A DNA stretch of 5,433 bases from Candidatus Micrarchaeum sp. GTDB taxonomy: Archaea; Micrarchaeota; Micrarchaeia; CAILAH01. The translations under genes were made by a program, and so were the position numbers. This document shows, one piece after another, positions 1 to 5,433 of this stretch. The notes below the pieces were generated by a model. It had not been told where the DNA came from, did not search any database, and worked only from the letters and a program-made list of their open reading frames with translations. Positions within the stretch are counted from its first letter, which is position 1. Every line of letters starts with the position of its first letter. Location of the stretch: assembly GCA_020723045.1 (NCBI GenBank), contig DYJQ01000046.1, positions 1 through 5,433 on the forward strand, written 5' to 3'.

Positions 1-166
1 CGCCATAAACGCCATAGGCGATGCATACAGCGCAGTTGCATCAATCCTGCTAAGTGTATTCTTCATCCCCGCGCTTGAGGCTTTGATCGTGACTGCGGTG
101 ATAAGGAGTATGTCTTCTACGTTTGGCTCCGAGATAGATATAGGTGGTGTATTCAGGGCAATATGA
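1..166 (+). CDS. C-terminal fragment of polytopic membrane protein, paralogue of the next gene (5' end outside window)
   Basis: Complete codons run from base 2 to a TGA at 164-166 and give 54 residues; the start lies upstream of the window. The visible part has one hydrophobic span at about residues 11-34 (SAVASILLSVFFIPALEALI and onward), then a short tail ending GGVFRAI. The tail is very like that of the gene at 189-1262. Both have a span with an FF-x-P motif (FFIP here, FFYP there), a Gly/Ser/acidic linker (FGSEIDIGG versus GGDLSGIG), and a terminal F-R-hydrophobic-I (FRAI versus FRVI). FF to the last residue is 35 residues here and 37 there, so the two align almost without gaps. I infer tandem paralogues of one membrane family. 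The function is not recognised; a membrane channel or scaffold subunit is a guess from context. The coding frame is clear, the family assignment is only local. Confidence 0.8.
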   Translation, partial: AINAIGDAYSAVASILLSVFFIPALEALIVTAVIRSMSSTFGSEIDIGGVFRAI

Positions 167-172
167 GAAAAA

Positions 173-195
173 TGGATGGTGTATGTGGATGGTGT
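173..195 (+). repeat. 10-nt direct repeat TGGATGGTGT
   Basis: TGGATGGTGT occurs exactly at 173-182 and again at 186-195, a 13-nt period. The first copy carries the probable ribosome-binding site of the gene starting at 189, and the second copy contains that ATG. The period is not a multiple of three, so it is not a peptide repeat. It may be chance in a GT-rich stretch. Confidence 0.6.
174..181 (+). promoter_or_regulatory. Probable ribosome-binding site for the five-span membrane protein
   Basis: GGATGGTG at 174-181 resembles the archaeal Shine-Dalgarno sequence GGAGGTGA. It lies 7 nt before the ATG at 189. It favours this start over the GTG at 144, which has only a weak GAG upstream and would overlap the previous gene by 23 nt, and over the ATG at 183, which is too close. 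The ATGs at 216 and 228 have no comparable site. Confidence 0.5.
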
Positions 196-1262
196 GGCAT
201 ACAACTGCAACAGAGATGCTTCATAATATGGGTGATGAATGGTGGGCAATATTTATGCTCGTTGCCCTCATAACAATCTTGTTCAATGCAATCGTGTATA
301 TGGTATCGCGGTTGTTTATGCTACCACAGGTGCAGAGGTATGCAAAGGGCGAGCTGTTGCAGGCATTGGCAATAGTTGCCATCGGCGGTGTTCTGCTCAC
401 GTTTCAGGCAACTGGCAATTTTGCACTCTCAACACAGCCAAATGCGTATTCCGTTACAGATTTAATCGATGAGAAGACTGCGGAGGCACTGTTAGGTGTG
501 AAGGGATATGCAGCAAACCCCTATGAGGTTGACTATGTATATATGGCGGCTGTGCTCAAGTTGCTTGAGGATGAGTTCAAGACTGCGAACAGCGTCTCTT
601 TATACGAAATTCCACTTAAAATGCGTCTTGGAGTGTATAGTGCGGGTAACTACATTCCTCTTCCATTCGATTGGGCATTAGAACCTCTGTGGAGCAAGCT
701 GTTCGATGGTATGATGCTCGCGGAGGATGTGATGTGGCTCTCCATCTCAACATATTTCCAGCTCAACTTACTCCAGTGGATTGAGGCCAGTATGGCTGCA
801 ATATACCTTCCGCTAGGTATTATATTCAGGGCCATCCCGCTGACACGTGGGCTGGGTGCTGCAATGCTTGGTATTGCAATAACACTCTACTTCATATATC
901 CATTTGTGCTTGCAGTGCTGTTCCTGAGCGGCCCGCCACTTGAGGGTGTTAGTATAAATGTGGAGGAGAAGGCACCGCAAACACAAGAGGGGACAGTTGA
1001 AAAGCCGGCTATATGCCCTAACGACCCGACTGCTGTTCTTGAGTTGATAGACAGCCCTGCGATGAAACCCGATTCACCACAGGGTAGTAAAGAGGGCAGG
1101 AAATTCTCTGCTGCGGTGAGCAGCCTCTCGCAGATACAGTTGTATGCATTCTTTTATCCGTTGGTTGCTATGTTTACCAGTTTGATGGCTGTGACAACGA
1201 TAACGAGCATTCTCGGTGGCGACCTCTCTGGGATAGGCCGCAGTATATTTAGAGTAATATAA
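189..1262 (+). CDS. Five-span membrane protein, VirB6-like topology, family not recognised
   Basis: With the ATG at 189 the product is 357 aa. Hydrophobic spans lie at about residues 19-40, 56-78, 182-213, 222-247 and 318-341. The loop between spans 1 and 2 holds R41, R50 and K53, and the tight turn between spans 3 and 4 is R-AIPLT-R (R214, R220). By the positive-inside rule these turns are cytoplasmic, so the N-terminus is out and the C-terminus in. Two external loops follow from this: about 100 residues between spans 2 and 3, ending in an amphipathic Trp/Phe-rich stretch, and about 70 residues between spans 4 and 5. There are no N-glycosylation sequons. The tail GGDLSGIGRSIFRVI matches that of the upstream gene. 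The topology equals that described for the VirB6 channel subunit of type IV secretion; this is analogy, not proven homology. An alternative is an unrelated archaeal envelope scaffold. A longer GTG start at 144 (372 aa) is possible. Confidence 0.85.
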   Translation: MVWHTTATEMLHNMGDEWWAIFMLVALITILFNAIVYMVSRLFMLPQVQRYAKGELLQALAIVAIGGVLLTFQATGNFALSTQPNAYSVTDLIDEKTAEALLGVKGYAANPYEVDYVYMAAVLKLLEDEFKTANSVSLYEIPLKMRLGVYSAGNYIPLPFDWALEPLWSKLFDGMMLAEDVMWLSISTYFQLNLLQWIEASMAAIYLPLGIIFRAIPLTRGLGAAMLGIAITLYFIYPFVLAVLFLSGPPLEGVSINVEEKAPQTQEGTVEKPAICPNDPTAVLELIDSPAMKPDSPQGSKEGRKFSAAVSSLSQIQLYAFFYPLVAMFTSLMAVTTITSILGGDLSGIGRSIFRVI

Positions 1263-1271
1263 GATGAAAAA

Positions 1272-1276
1272 GAGGT
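1272..1276 (+). promoter_or_regulatory. Probable ribosome-binding site for the bitopic glycoprotein gene
   Basis: GAGGT at 1272-1276 lies 10 nt before the ATG at 1287 and only 1 nt before the in-frame GTG at 1278. The spacing favours the ATG. A purine run (AGAGAG, 1281-1286) just before the ATG may also contribute. Confidence 0.4.
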
Positions 1277-1286
1277 TGTGAGAGAG

Positions 1287-2102
1287 ATGGGTAGCAGGGT
1301 CGATAAAGAAAAAAAAGAAACAGTGAAGCTGGATGCGCGGTTAGAAATAGCATTTATAGCGGTGCTTTTTGCAGTCATTGTGGCGATGGCATTCCTGATG
1401 CCACGGCCGGAAACACTATCCTTGGAAGGGACGTTGTTGGATAGCAATGGTTCTGTGGGGTATAATATGTCCGCATTAGGAAATATGACTAACCCAGCAG
1501 TACCAGCAAATGTAACTATGGATACAATGAAGCAGGCGGACACCCTACAACAATTTATGGCCGATAACAAAACAAATGAGCCAGCAGAGATGGCCAATAT
1601 AACCTGTACGCCGTACAGGTTGGCCGATACGTTAGCGATAGAGCGTGCATACTCGGTTGAGATGATGGGGAGTGAGGTAGACACGACAGTGTTTCCCGCA
1701 GTGCCAGTCTCGGGAGGGTATAAGGTTGAGAGCGAGAGCTCGATGGATTATGAGGGACAGCATTATCAAACGAAGGTAGTGTGGTATTATGATAAAAATC
1801 TTGAGTGTAAAGGAATGGATATTGTGGTGCCGATGGGCTTTGGGACGCGCTCCTCACAGGTATGCTATGGTTATCCCACAGGTGTGCTGTGTGCAGAGAT
1901 GCTGAATGAGAGCAACTACATACGCAGTGAAAAGTATAAAATTTCTGGGAGGGAATATGATATGGATGTTTATGGTATGGAGGGTGGTGAGATAGGCGTG
2001 GGGAAGGATGTGCCACTCCTGTTTTACGAGAATATAACGGGAGGGAGCAACCAAACAATATCATTGAAACTATATTATATTAGCGGCGGATATGGTAAAT
2101 GA
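1287..2102 (+). CDS. Single-span membrane protein with sequon-rich ectodomain, unknown function
   Basis: The product is 271 aa from the ATG at 1287 (274 aa from the GTG at 1278). Residues 1-18 are highly charged (KEKKE) and probably cytoplasmic. One span follows at about 19-38. The rest is an ectodomain that begins with a Ser/Thr/Asn-rich stalk and continues as a beta-rich, Tyr-rich domain from about residue 105. Nine N-X-S/T sequons are present (N54, N60, N66, N75, N94, N104, N207, N249, N255), six of them in the 50-residue stalk. Four cysteines (C107, C174, C193, C202) all lie in the ectodomain, enough for two disulfides. The end of the gene lies 31 nt before the chosen start of the next, and it follows the five-span gene by 24 nt, so co-translation is likely. 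I recognise no family. N-in single-span topology is shared with VirB8-type subunits of type IV secretion, but so many proteins have it that this is weak support. Confidence 0.85.
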   Translation: MGSRVDKEKKETVKLDARLEIAFIAVLFAVIVAMAFLMPRPETLSLEGTLLDSNGSVGYNMSALGNMTNPAVPANVTMDTMKQADTLQQFMADNKTNEPAEMANITCTPYRLADTLAIERAYSVEMMGSEVDTTVFPAVPVSGGYKVESESSMDYEGQHYQTKVVWYYDKNLECKGMDIVVPMGFGTRSSQVCYGYPTGVLCAEMLNESNYIRSEKYKISGREYDMDVYGMEGGEIGVGKDVPLLFYENITGGSNQTISLKLYYISGGYGK

Positions 2103-2117
2103 AAGAATGATGAGAGA

Positions 2118-2124
2118 GAGGGGT
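2118..2124 (+). promoter_or_regulatory. Probable ribosome-binding site for the giant exported protein
   Basis: GAGGGGT at 2118-2124 stands 9 nt before the ATG at 2134 and is close to GAGGTGA. In-frame ATGs at 2092, 2107 and 2110 have no well-spaced site. They would add 14, 9 or 8 residues to the n-region of the signal peptide. Using 2092 would give an 11-nt overlap with the previous gene. The later ATG at 2143 would leave a very short n-region. Confidence 0.45.
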
Positions 2125-2133
2125 AGAATAGTT

Positions 2134-2187
2134 ATGAGATGGATGGGAGTGTTTTCACTGGTGGTTGTGCTTTTTCTATTAGGGTGC
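2134..2187 (+). other. Lipoprotein-type signal peptide and lipobox
   Basis: Residues 1-18 are MRWMGVFSLVVVLFLLGC: a short basic n-region (R2), a hydrophobic core at 6-16 and the lipobox L15-L16-G17-C18. Many euryarchaeal lipoproteins use such a box, which would leave the mature protein lipid-anchored by C18. If the host lacks lipobox processing, the segment could serve as an ordinary Sec signal or an uncleaved anchor. Confidence 0.6.
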
Positions 2188-5100
2188 ACTTCGCTTGGCC
2201 TTGAATACAGCGGCCGTGGGAAGTTGCCGACTGAGATAGGGGTCGCTAAACTGCCAGAGCCATCCGAGAGTGCGACGGAGGCGCCTTTTGAGATAAAGTG
2301 CAGTAATGCATCATGCGGTATAATCCTCAAAGAGTTCGTGCAGAAGAACAGGCGGTGGTCATGCTTCCCGCAGTTTAAGCCAGCCAATAATGACCCCGCA
2401 GGCACGACGTATATTGAGATGGAGGGTGGGAAGTGTGAGGCGTTGCCAACTGCTGATATACTCTGCCTCGATTATGAATGCGATGATCCGGGAAAAGGAG
2501 AGGGGTATTACATAGTGTCATCAGTATGCACTGGGGATGACCCCCAGGGAGGTGTTGGGTATGGTGTTGGTCTCCCGTCCGATTCCAGTCCAGGGCAGGT
2601 AGCGTGTGGTTCGATAGGTAATGACTACTCATTGAGTGCACTCGCGAATGAGTTGAGGAGAGGGACGTATAGAATAGTTGACCAACTCTCGTGCTGGGTG
2701 GACGGCGCCCAATCAAATTTTGATTGTTCACACACATGCAAGAAGAGTTCTTCATGCTTTGGCAACTACAGAACTTGCCCTGCGGCAATGCCCATTAAGT
2801 ATCCTTACAATGCGATGAGTTTTGCATACAATCCCATTCTATCTATAGGAGATGACCCCGGCAACAAGGTTATACGGGACCTAAGCAGGGACTTTAAACT
2901 GCTGGTAAGTAGTGAATCTTCCAATTATGAATCGTTTGAGAGCCCTCCACCTGCAGGGGGTGGTGCGCAACAGAAACAGGGTAGTTTTGGTTATCCAGAA
3001 TGTGATGATGTGTGCAAGGATATAGACAGCACGGCAAAGAGCGATAAGTGTAGAGAGTGTACTGATAAGACCACAGAAAAAAAGGCAGAGACAAAGAGCA
3101 AAGAGATACATTCACCGCCAACAGTAAAGGGGTATACTTATAATGAGCTTAACCACTCGGATCCATCCGAGAGCGAGTGCACAGGCACACATCCGTGTGT
3201 TGAGATAGACCGCGCATATGATACATCGCAGGGCTATCACTATTTTGTGTGTAAATGCATGTGCAAACAGGATGCACTGCAGTATTCTGGTTATAAATGC
3301 ACGCGTCCCGGCTCCGACACGGAATATTACTATACATACTGTGCTGAATCAACCGATGATACATCACAGGGAGGCGGGTTAATCTACCTAAGCAACTTTA
3401 GTGCATACGCGGCCAAAGCAGTATTTGCCGAGTCGAGTATGGAGATACCGATGTTTATGCTCGGCCAGGGGCCTACATTCAATGATTATGAGCTAGCCAA
3501 ACAGTACTGTGCCCCATCCGATCCAGCAGATGTGCTCATCGATACTGGGTACTACCCATTCCACCCGCACGAAGTGGCGGTGTTTGAGAATGAGACGGTA
3601 TGCTTCACAAATAAGGGTGTAGCCAGCCATATTGTGTATGCAGAGGGTCTCAAGCTCAAAAACGTATCGCTCGAGGCTGGTGAGAGCGTGTGCAAATCAA
3701 CAGACGCACTCGGCCTAAAAGTAGGAAAGAATACAGTAATGATAGATGACAACCCAATCGCGAACGTTACGATTGATGTACTACGTAAGAGCAGTGCGGA
3801 AGCGGGGCTTGTGCATACACTCACGGGAAACATATCTGCAAAGGGTGATGTGAGTGGGACGTTTAAGTACAAGGACGAGATTGAGATGCCACTCGAGTAT
3901 GCATCAGGACATGTCGGCGATACGATCAAGGCAGTACTCAACTGCACCTCTGCCTCTCAATGCCCAAAACCAGAGATGAGCGTAAAGGAGGAGGGCGAGT
4001 TTTATCTCGTGCAGGATGGGTTGAGTGCTGTTGGGTATGGCGACGGTACGGAATTCAAGCTTTTACCCTATGGTGAGCACGTTGTACTTTACTCAGGAAC
4101 GGGTAATGAGGTTGTTGCGGATGCTAAGTATTCTAAAGGGATTCGCACAATGCAGAAGGGTGAGGTATGCGTTGAGAACCTCCTGCCAGAGAGTATAGGT
4201 GGGAGAACGGTTATGCTCGAGCGCAAAACATCACCTGCAGGCGATTATACTCTTGTTGGGGCCAAACGGCTCTTGAGTAATATGAAGTGCTGTTTCAAGC
4301 TCAATGAAAGTGGTGTGTACAGGTTACGGGATAGCAGGGAGATTGACCCGCCCTATATGGGCTATGTAGTGGCATACCCTCCAAGTGTGGGTGCCGAGAT
4401 AGGGGTTTATGATTATGACTACCAGCCGAAATCAGCAACTGCAAATGAAGGCGACTATGTATGCATACGGAACGATCATGGTGAGAACAGGATGGTAAAG
4501 GGAGGTAATATAGAATTGAGTGTGCCCGCACACCGTTCAAAGTGCACTTATGACATTGCAGGGAAGGCTGGTGATTATAACTTTATGGATACGCTTACGG
4601 GTGCAAAATTCCACATCGCTGTGGGCACAAATGATACGCTCTATATTGATGTGTATGAAGGTGGTGTGCTGCACTCGACTGATGATCAGGTGAGTGAGAA
4701 TGGGAGTGTGTGCTTTAGGTCGCAATCGAGTAACTCGACCACAGTATATGCAAAGCGCATTACTAGCTCATCTTTGATAAACAGTAAGGACCTTGTTTCA
4801 GAGCCACCGCTTGTAACAGTGGACCCAGCACAGTCTGTTTGCCTCTCCATACCCAAGGCACTCAAGGGTATTGGGTTGTATGCATTCACGAGTAAGGAGT
4901 TTAACCAATCGATAGTGGTTGCATCGATAGGCCCAGAGAGTGTTGGATACATAGTCAACGGTAGGCAGGTGCCATACTACGTGAAGCAGAAGACGAGGAT
5001 AACCCTTCCTACTACTAATGAGATTAACTATGGCGACTTATACTTCGGCCAGCATAATGTAAGTATAACAAATCTCGATGATGTGGATTACGGCCTTTAC

Positions 5101-5433
5101 TCGGTATTTGACATCTACAACTGTACGGGTATGCCCAGTATTTTCCATCCCACTACATCGCAGGTGATGTTTATCAACCATGCAAATATATCACTCAAAG
5201 TAAGTTGGAGCAATGGCTCTGTAGAGGTGCCTGCCAATGGTAATGCAGAGTATGATTTCTTGGAGGTGGTGCCGTTTGAGTTTAAGCTCAGTGCGGTGGA
5301 TGGCGAGGACCTCAAACGCATGAATTGCATGTGCAACATGAGTTCAGAAGAGCCGCCCCCCCTCGAAACTTGTGCACTCAACGCAAGCAACCACACAACA
5401 GTATACTGGACTGATAAGCTCAAAACCGCAGAT
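2134..5433 (+). CDS. Giant Cys-rich exported protein with tandem degenerate cupredoxin-like modules (3' end outside window)
   Basis: I translated this frame by hand: 1100 codons without a stop, open at the window edge, so the full protein exceeds 1100 aa. Residues 1-18 look like a lipoprotein signal peptide with lipobox LLGC (C18). Residues 50-215 hold many cysteines of no recognised family. Residues 290-403 are a second Cys-dense segment with a Lys/Glu/Thr-rich linker (about 310-330). From about 470 onward the protein is beta-rich with Ig/cupredoxin-like modules. By my count there are 41 cysteines and 20 N-X-S/T sequons, which points to an extracellular, disulfide-bonded, glycosylated protein. 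No second membrane span appears in the visible part. It follows the bitopic gene by 31 nt. A surface adhesin, receptor or outer component of an envelope machine would fit; none is shown. I cannot name the family. Confidence 0.85.
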   Translation, partial: MRWMGVFSLVVVLFLLGCTSLGLEYSGRGKLPTEIGVAKLPEPSESATEAPFEIKCSNASCGIILKEFVQKNRRWSCFPQFKPANNDPAGTTYIEMEGGKCEALPTADILCLDYECDDPGKGEGYYIVSSVCTGDDPQGGVGYGVGLPSDSSPGQVACGSIGNDYSLSALANELRRGTYRIVDQLSCWVDGAQSNFDCSHTCKKSSSCFGNYRTCPAAMPIKYPYNAMSFAYNPILSIGDDPGNKVIRDLSRDFKLLVSSESSNYESFESPPPAGGGAQQKQGSFGYPECDDVCKDIDSTAKSDKCRECTDKTTEKKAETKSKEIHSPPTVKGYTYNELNHSDPSESECTGTHPCVEIDRAYDTSQGYHYFVCKCMCKQDALQYSGYKCTRPGSDTEYYYTYCAESTDDTSQGGGLIYLSNFSAYAAKAVFAESSMEIPMFMLGQGPTFNDYELAKQYCAPSDPADVLIDTGYYPFHPHEVAVFENETVCFTNKGVASHIVYAEGLKLKNVSLEAGESVCKSTDALGLKVGKNTVMIDDNPIANVTIDVLRKSSAEAGLVHTLTGNISAKGDVSGTFKYKDEIEMPLEYASGHVGDTIKAVLNCTSASQCPKPEMSVKEEGEFYLVQDGLSAVGYGDGTEFKLLPYGEHVVLYSGTGNEVVADAKYSKGIRTMQKGEVCVENLLPESIGGRTVMLERKTSPAGDYTLVGAKRLLSNMKCCFKLNESGVYRLRDSREIDPPYMGYVVAYPPSVGAEIGVYDYDYQPKSATANEGDYVCIRNDHGENRMVKGGNIELSVPAHRSKCTYDIAGKAGDYNFMDTLTGAKFHIAVGTNDTLYIDVYEGGVLHSTDDQVSENGSVCFRSQSSNSTTVYAKRITSSSLINSKDLVSEPPLVTVDPAQSVCLSIPKALKGIGLYAFTSKEFNQSIVVASIGPESVGYIVNGRQVPYYVKQKTRITLPTTNEINYGDLYFGQHNVSITNLDDVDYGLYSVFDIYNCTGMPSIFHPTTSQVMFINHANISLKVSWSNGSVEVPANGNAEYDFLEVVPFEFKLSAVDGEDLKRMNCMCNMSSEEPPPLETCALNASNHTTVYWTDKLKTAD
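3001..3342 (+). other. Cys-dense segment of the giant exported protein
   Basis: Residues 290-403 contain eleven cysteines: C290-x3-C294, C306-x2-C309, C349, C355, the cluster C373-K-C375-M-C377, C389 and C403. A hydrophilic Lys/Glu/Thr linker separates the first four from the rest. No heme CxxCH motif is present. In an exported protein this most simply means a disulfide-knotted domain; a metal site is possible for the CxC-x-C cluster. No family is recognised. Confidence 0.6.
3565..3789 (+). repeat. Cupredoxin-like module 1 (protein repeat)
   Basis: Residues about 478-552. The strand FENETVCFTNKG, then H499, then LEAGESVC and a closing strand NVTIDVL follow the cupredoxin order. C490 and C520 are 30 residues apart and form the recurring pair. 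H499 falls where the first copper His of blue copper proteins would be. The usual C-terminal Cys/His/Met ligand loop is missing, so copper binding is unlikely. Confidence 0.55.
4147..4389 (+). repeat. Cupredoxin-like module 2 (protein repeat)
   Basis: Residues about 672-752. The first Cys strand is QKGEVCVENL (C679), and the second is SNMKCCFKL (C719, C720), followed by SGVYRLRDS and a hydrophobic strand (GYVVAYP). The Cys spacing is 40-41 residues, longer than in module 1. This is the most divergent of the Cys-paired copies. Confidence 0.4.
4435..4629 (+). repeat. Cupredoxin-like module 3 (protein repeat)
   Basis: Residues about 768-832. EGDYVCIRND (C777) and VPAHRSKCTYDI (C804) give a Cys pair 27 residues apart. 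The closing part AGDYNFMDTLTGAKFHIAV has the G-x-Y-x-F ... G-x-x-hydrophobic-x-V form typical of the end of cupredoxin domains, which makes this the clearest copy. It lacks a Cys/Met copper loop. Confidence 0.55.
4687..4935 (+). repeat. Cupredoxin-like module 4 (protein repeat)
   Basis: Residues about 852-934. SENGSVCFRS (C860) is very like FENETVCFTN of module 1, with a sequon at the same place just before the Cys. VDPAQSVCLSI (C903) matches LEAGESVC of module 1. The closing part is GLYAFTS ... SIVVASIG. The Cys pair is 43 residues apart. Confidence 0.5.
5155..5301 (+). repeat. Possible cupredoxin-like module 5, without the Cys pair
   Basis: Residues about 1008-1056. TSQVMFIN resembles the Cys strand with Met in place of Cys, and VEVPANGNAEYDF resembles the second motif with the Cys absent. 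A closing strand (FEFKLSAV) follows. The copy is short and the match weak, so it may be another Ig-like fold. Confidence 0.3.

Noticed and set aside
172..273. 33-codon + strand frame starting at an ATG just after the first gene
   Set aside because: It overlaps the five-span gene in another frame, has no clear ribosome-binding site and encodes no recognisable feature.
1264..1281. Five-codon minigene ATG AAA AAG AGG TTG TGA between two genes
   Set aside because: Too short to assess. Its GAGGT is better explained as the ribosome-binding site of the gene at 1287.
1263..1286. Possible internal promoter or terminator between genes
   Set aside because: The 24-nt gap has no TATA/BRE-like element, no poly-T run and no inverted repeat. 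The other gaps also show none, so a single transcript is more likely.
1154..1684. 176-codon open frame on the minus strand across the end of the five-span gene and the start of the bitopic gene
   Set aside because: It lies opposite two well-supported + strand genes and straddles their junction. It shows no ribosome-binding site and no coherent domain. It looks like a shadow of the + strand coding bias.
1555..2064. 169-codon minus-strand open frame rich in Ser, His and Pro
   Set aside because: Its composition is what reverse-complemented GAG/GTG/AGG-rich coding sequence produces. It is fully contained within the bitopic protein gene.
2713..2780. Possible heme c or zinc motif in the Cys cluster C198-x3-C202-x5-C208-x6-C215
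   Set aside because: There is no CxxCH, and the spacing does not match a zinc ribbon (CxxC pairs). Disulfides in an exported protein are the simpler reading.
2375..5423. Several minus-strand open frames of 60-137 codons
   Set aside because: All lie opposite the continuous 1100-codon + strand frame, which has a signal peptide, repeated modules and sequons. None has independent support.

Overview
The window reads as a block of cell-envelope genes from an archaeon. All coding capacity lies on the + strand in four closely packed reading frames, with no RNA gene, insertion sequence, CRISPR array or convincing promoter or terminator. The archaeal assignment rests on frequent ATA (Ile) and AGA/AGG (Arg) codons, GGTG/GAGG-type ribosome-binding sites, very dense N-X-S/T sequons in predicted ectodomains, and a lipobox signal peptide on a giant Cys-rich protein. 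A DPANN-type lineage would fit, but no marker gene here proves it.

Layout. (1) Bases 1-166: the last 54 residues of a membrane protein. (2) 189-1262: a five-span membrane protein of 357 aa whose C-terminal span and tail resemble those of gene 1, so genes 1 and 2 look like tandem paralogues. (3) 1287-2102: a 271-aa protein with a short charged cytoplasmic N-terminus, one membrane span and an ectodomain with nine sequons and four cysteines. (4) 2134-5433: a frame of 1100 codons still open at the window edge. It encodes a lipoprotein-like signal peptide, a long Cys-rich region, and at least four, perhaps five, degenerate cupredoxin-like beta modules. Four of these modules carry a recurring pair of cysteines. 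Gene 4 is by far the largest gene here and ends outside the window.

The gaps between genes are 22, 24 and 31 nt, each holding or adjoining a plausible ribosome-binding site, so the four genes are probably co-transcribed. The parts fit one surface machine: two polytopic membrane subunits, a bitopic glycoprotein and a giant disulfide-rich exported protein. The inferred topology of gene 2 (five spans, N-terminus out, large external loop between spans 2 and 3, C-terminus in) is the one described for the type IV secretion channel subunit VirB6. Archaeal DNA-transfer systems (Ced type) also have a polytopic membrane component. A type IV secretion-like or cell-contact apparatus is therefore a reasonable hypothesis, based on topology and gene order and not on recognised sequence homology. 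No ATPase or pilin gene is visible to confirm it.
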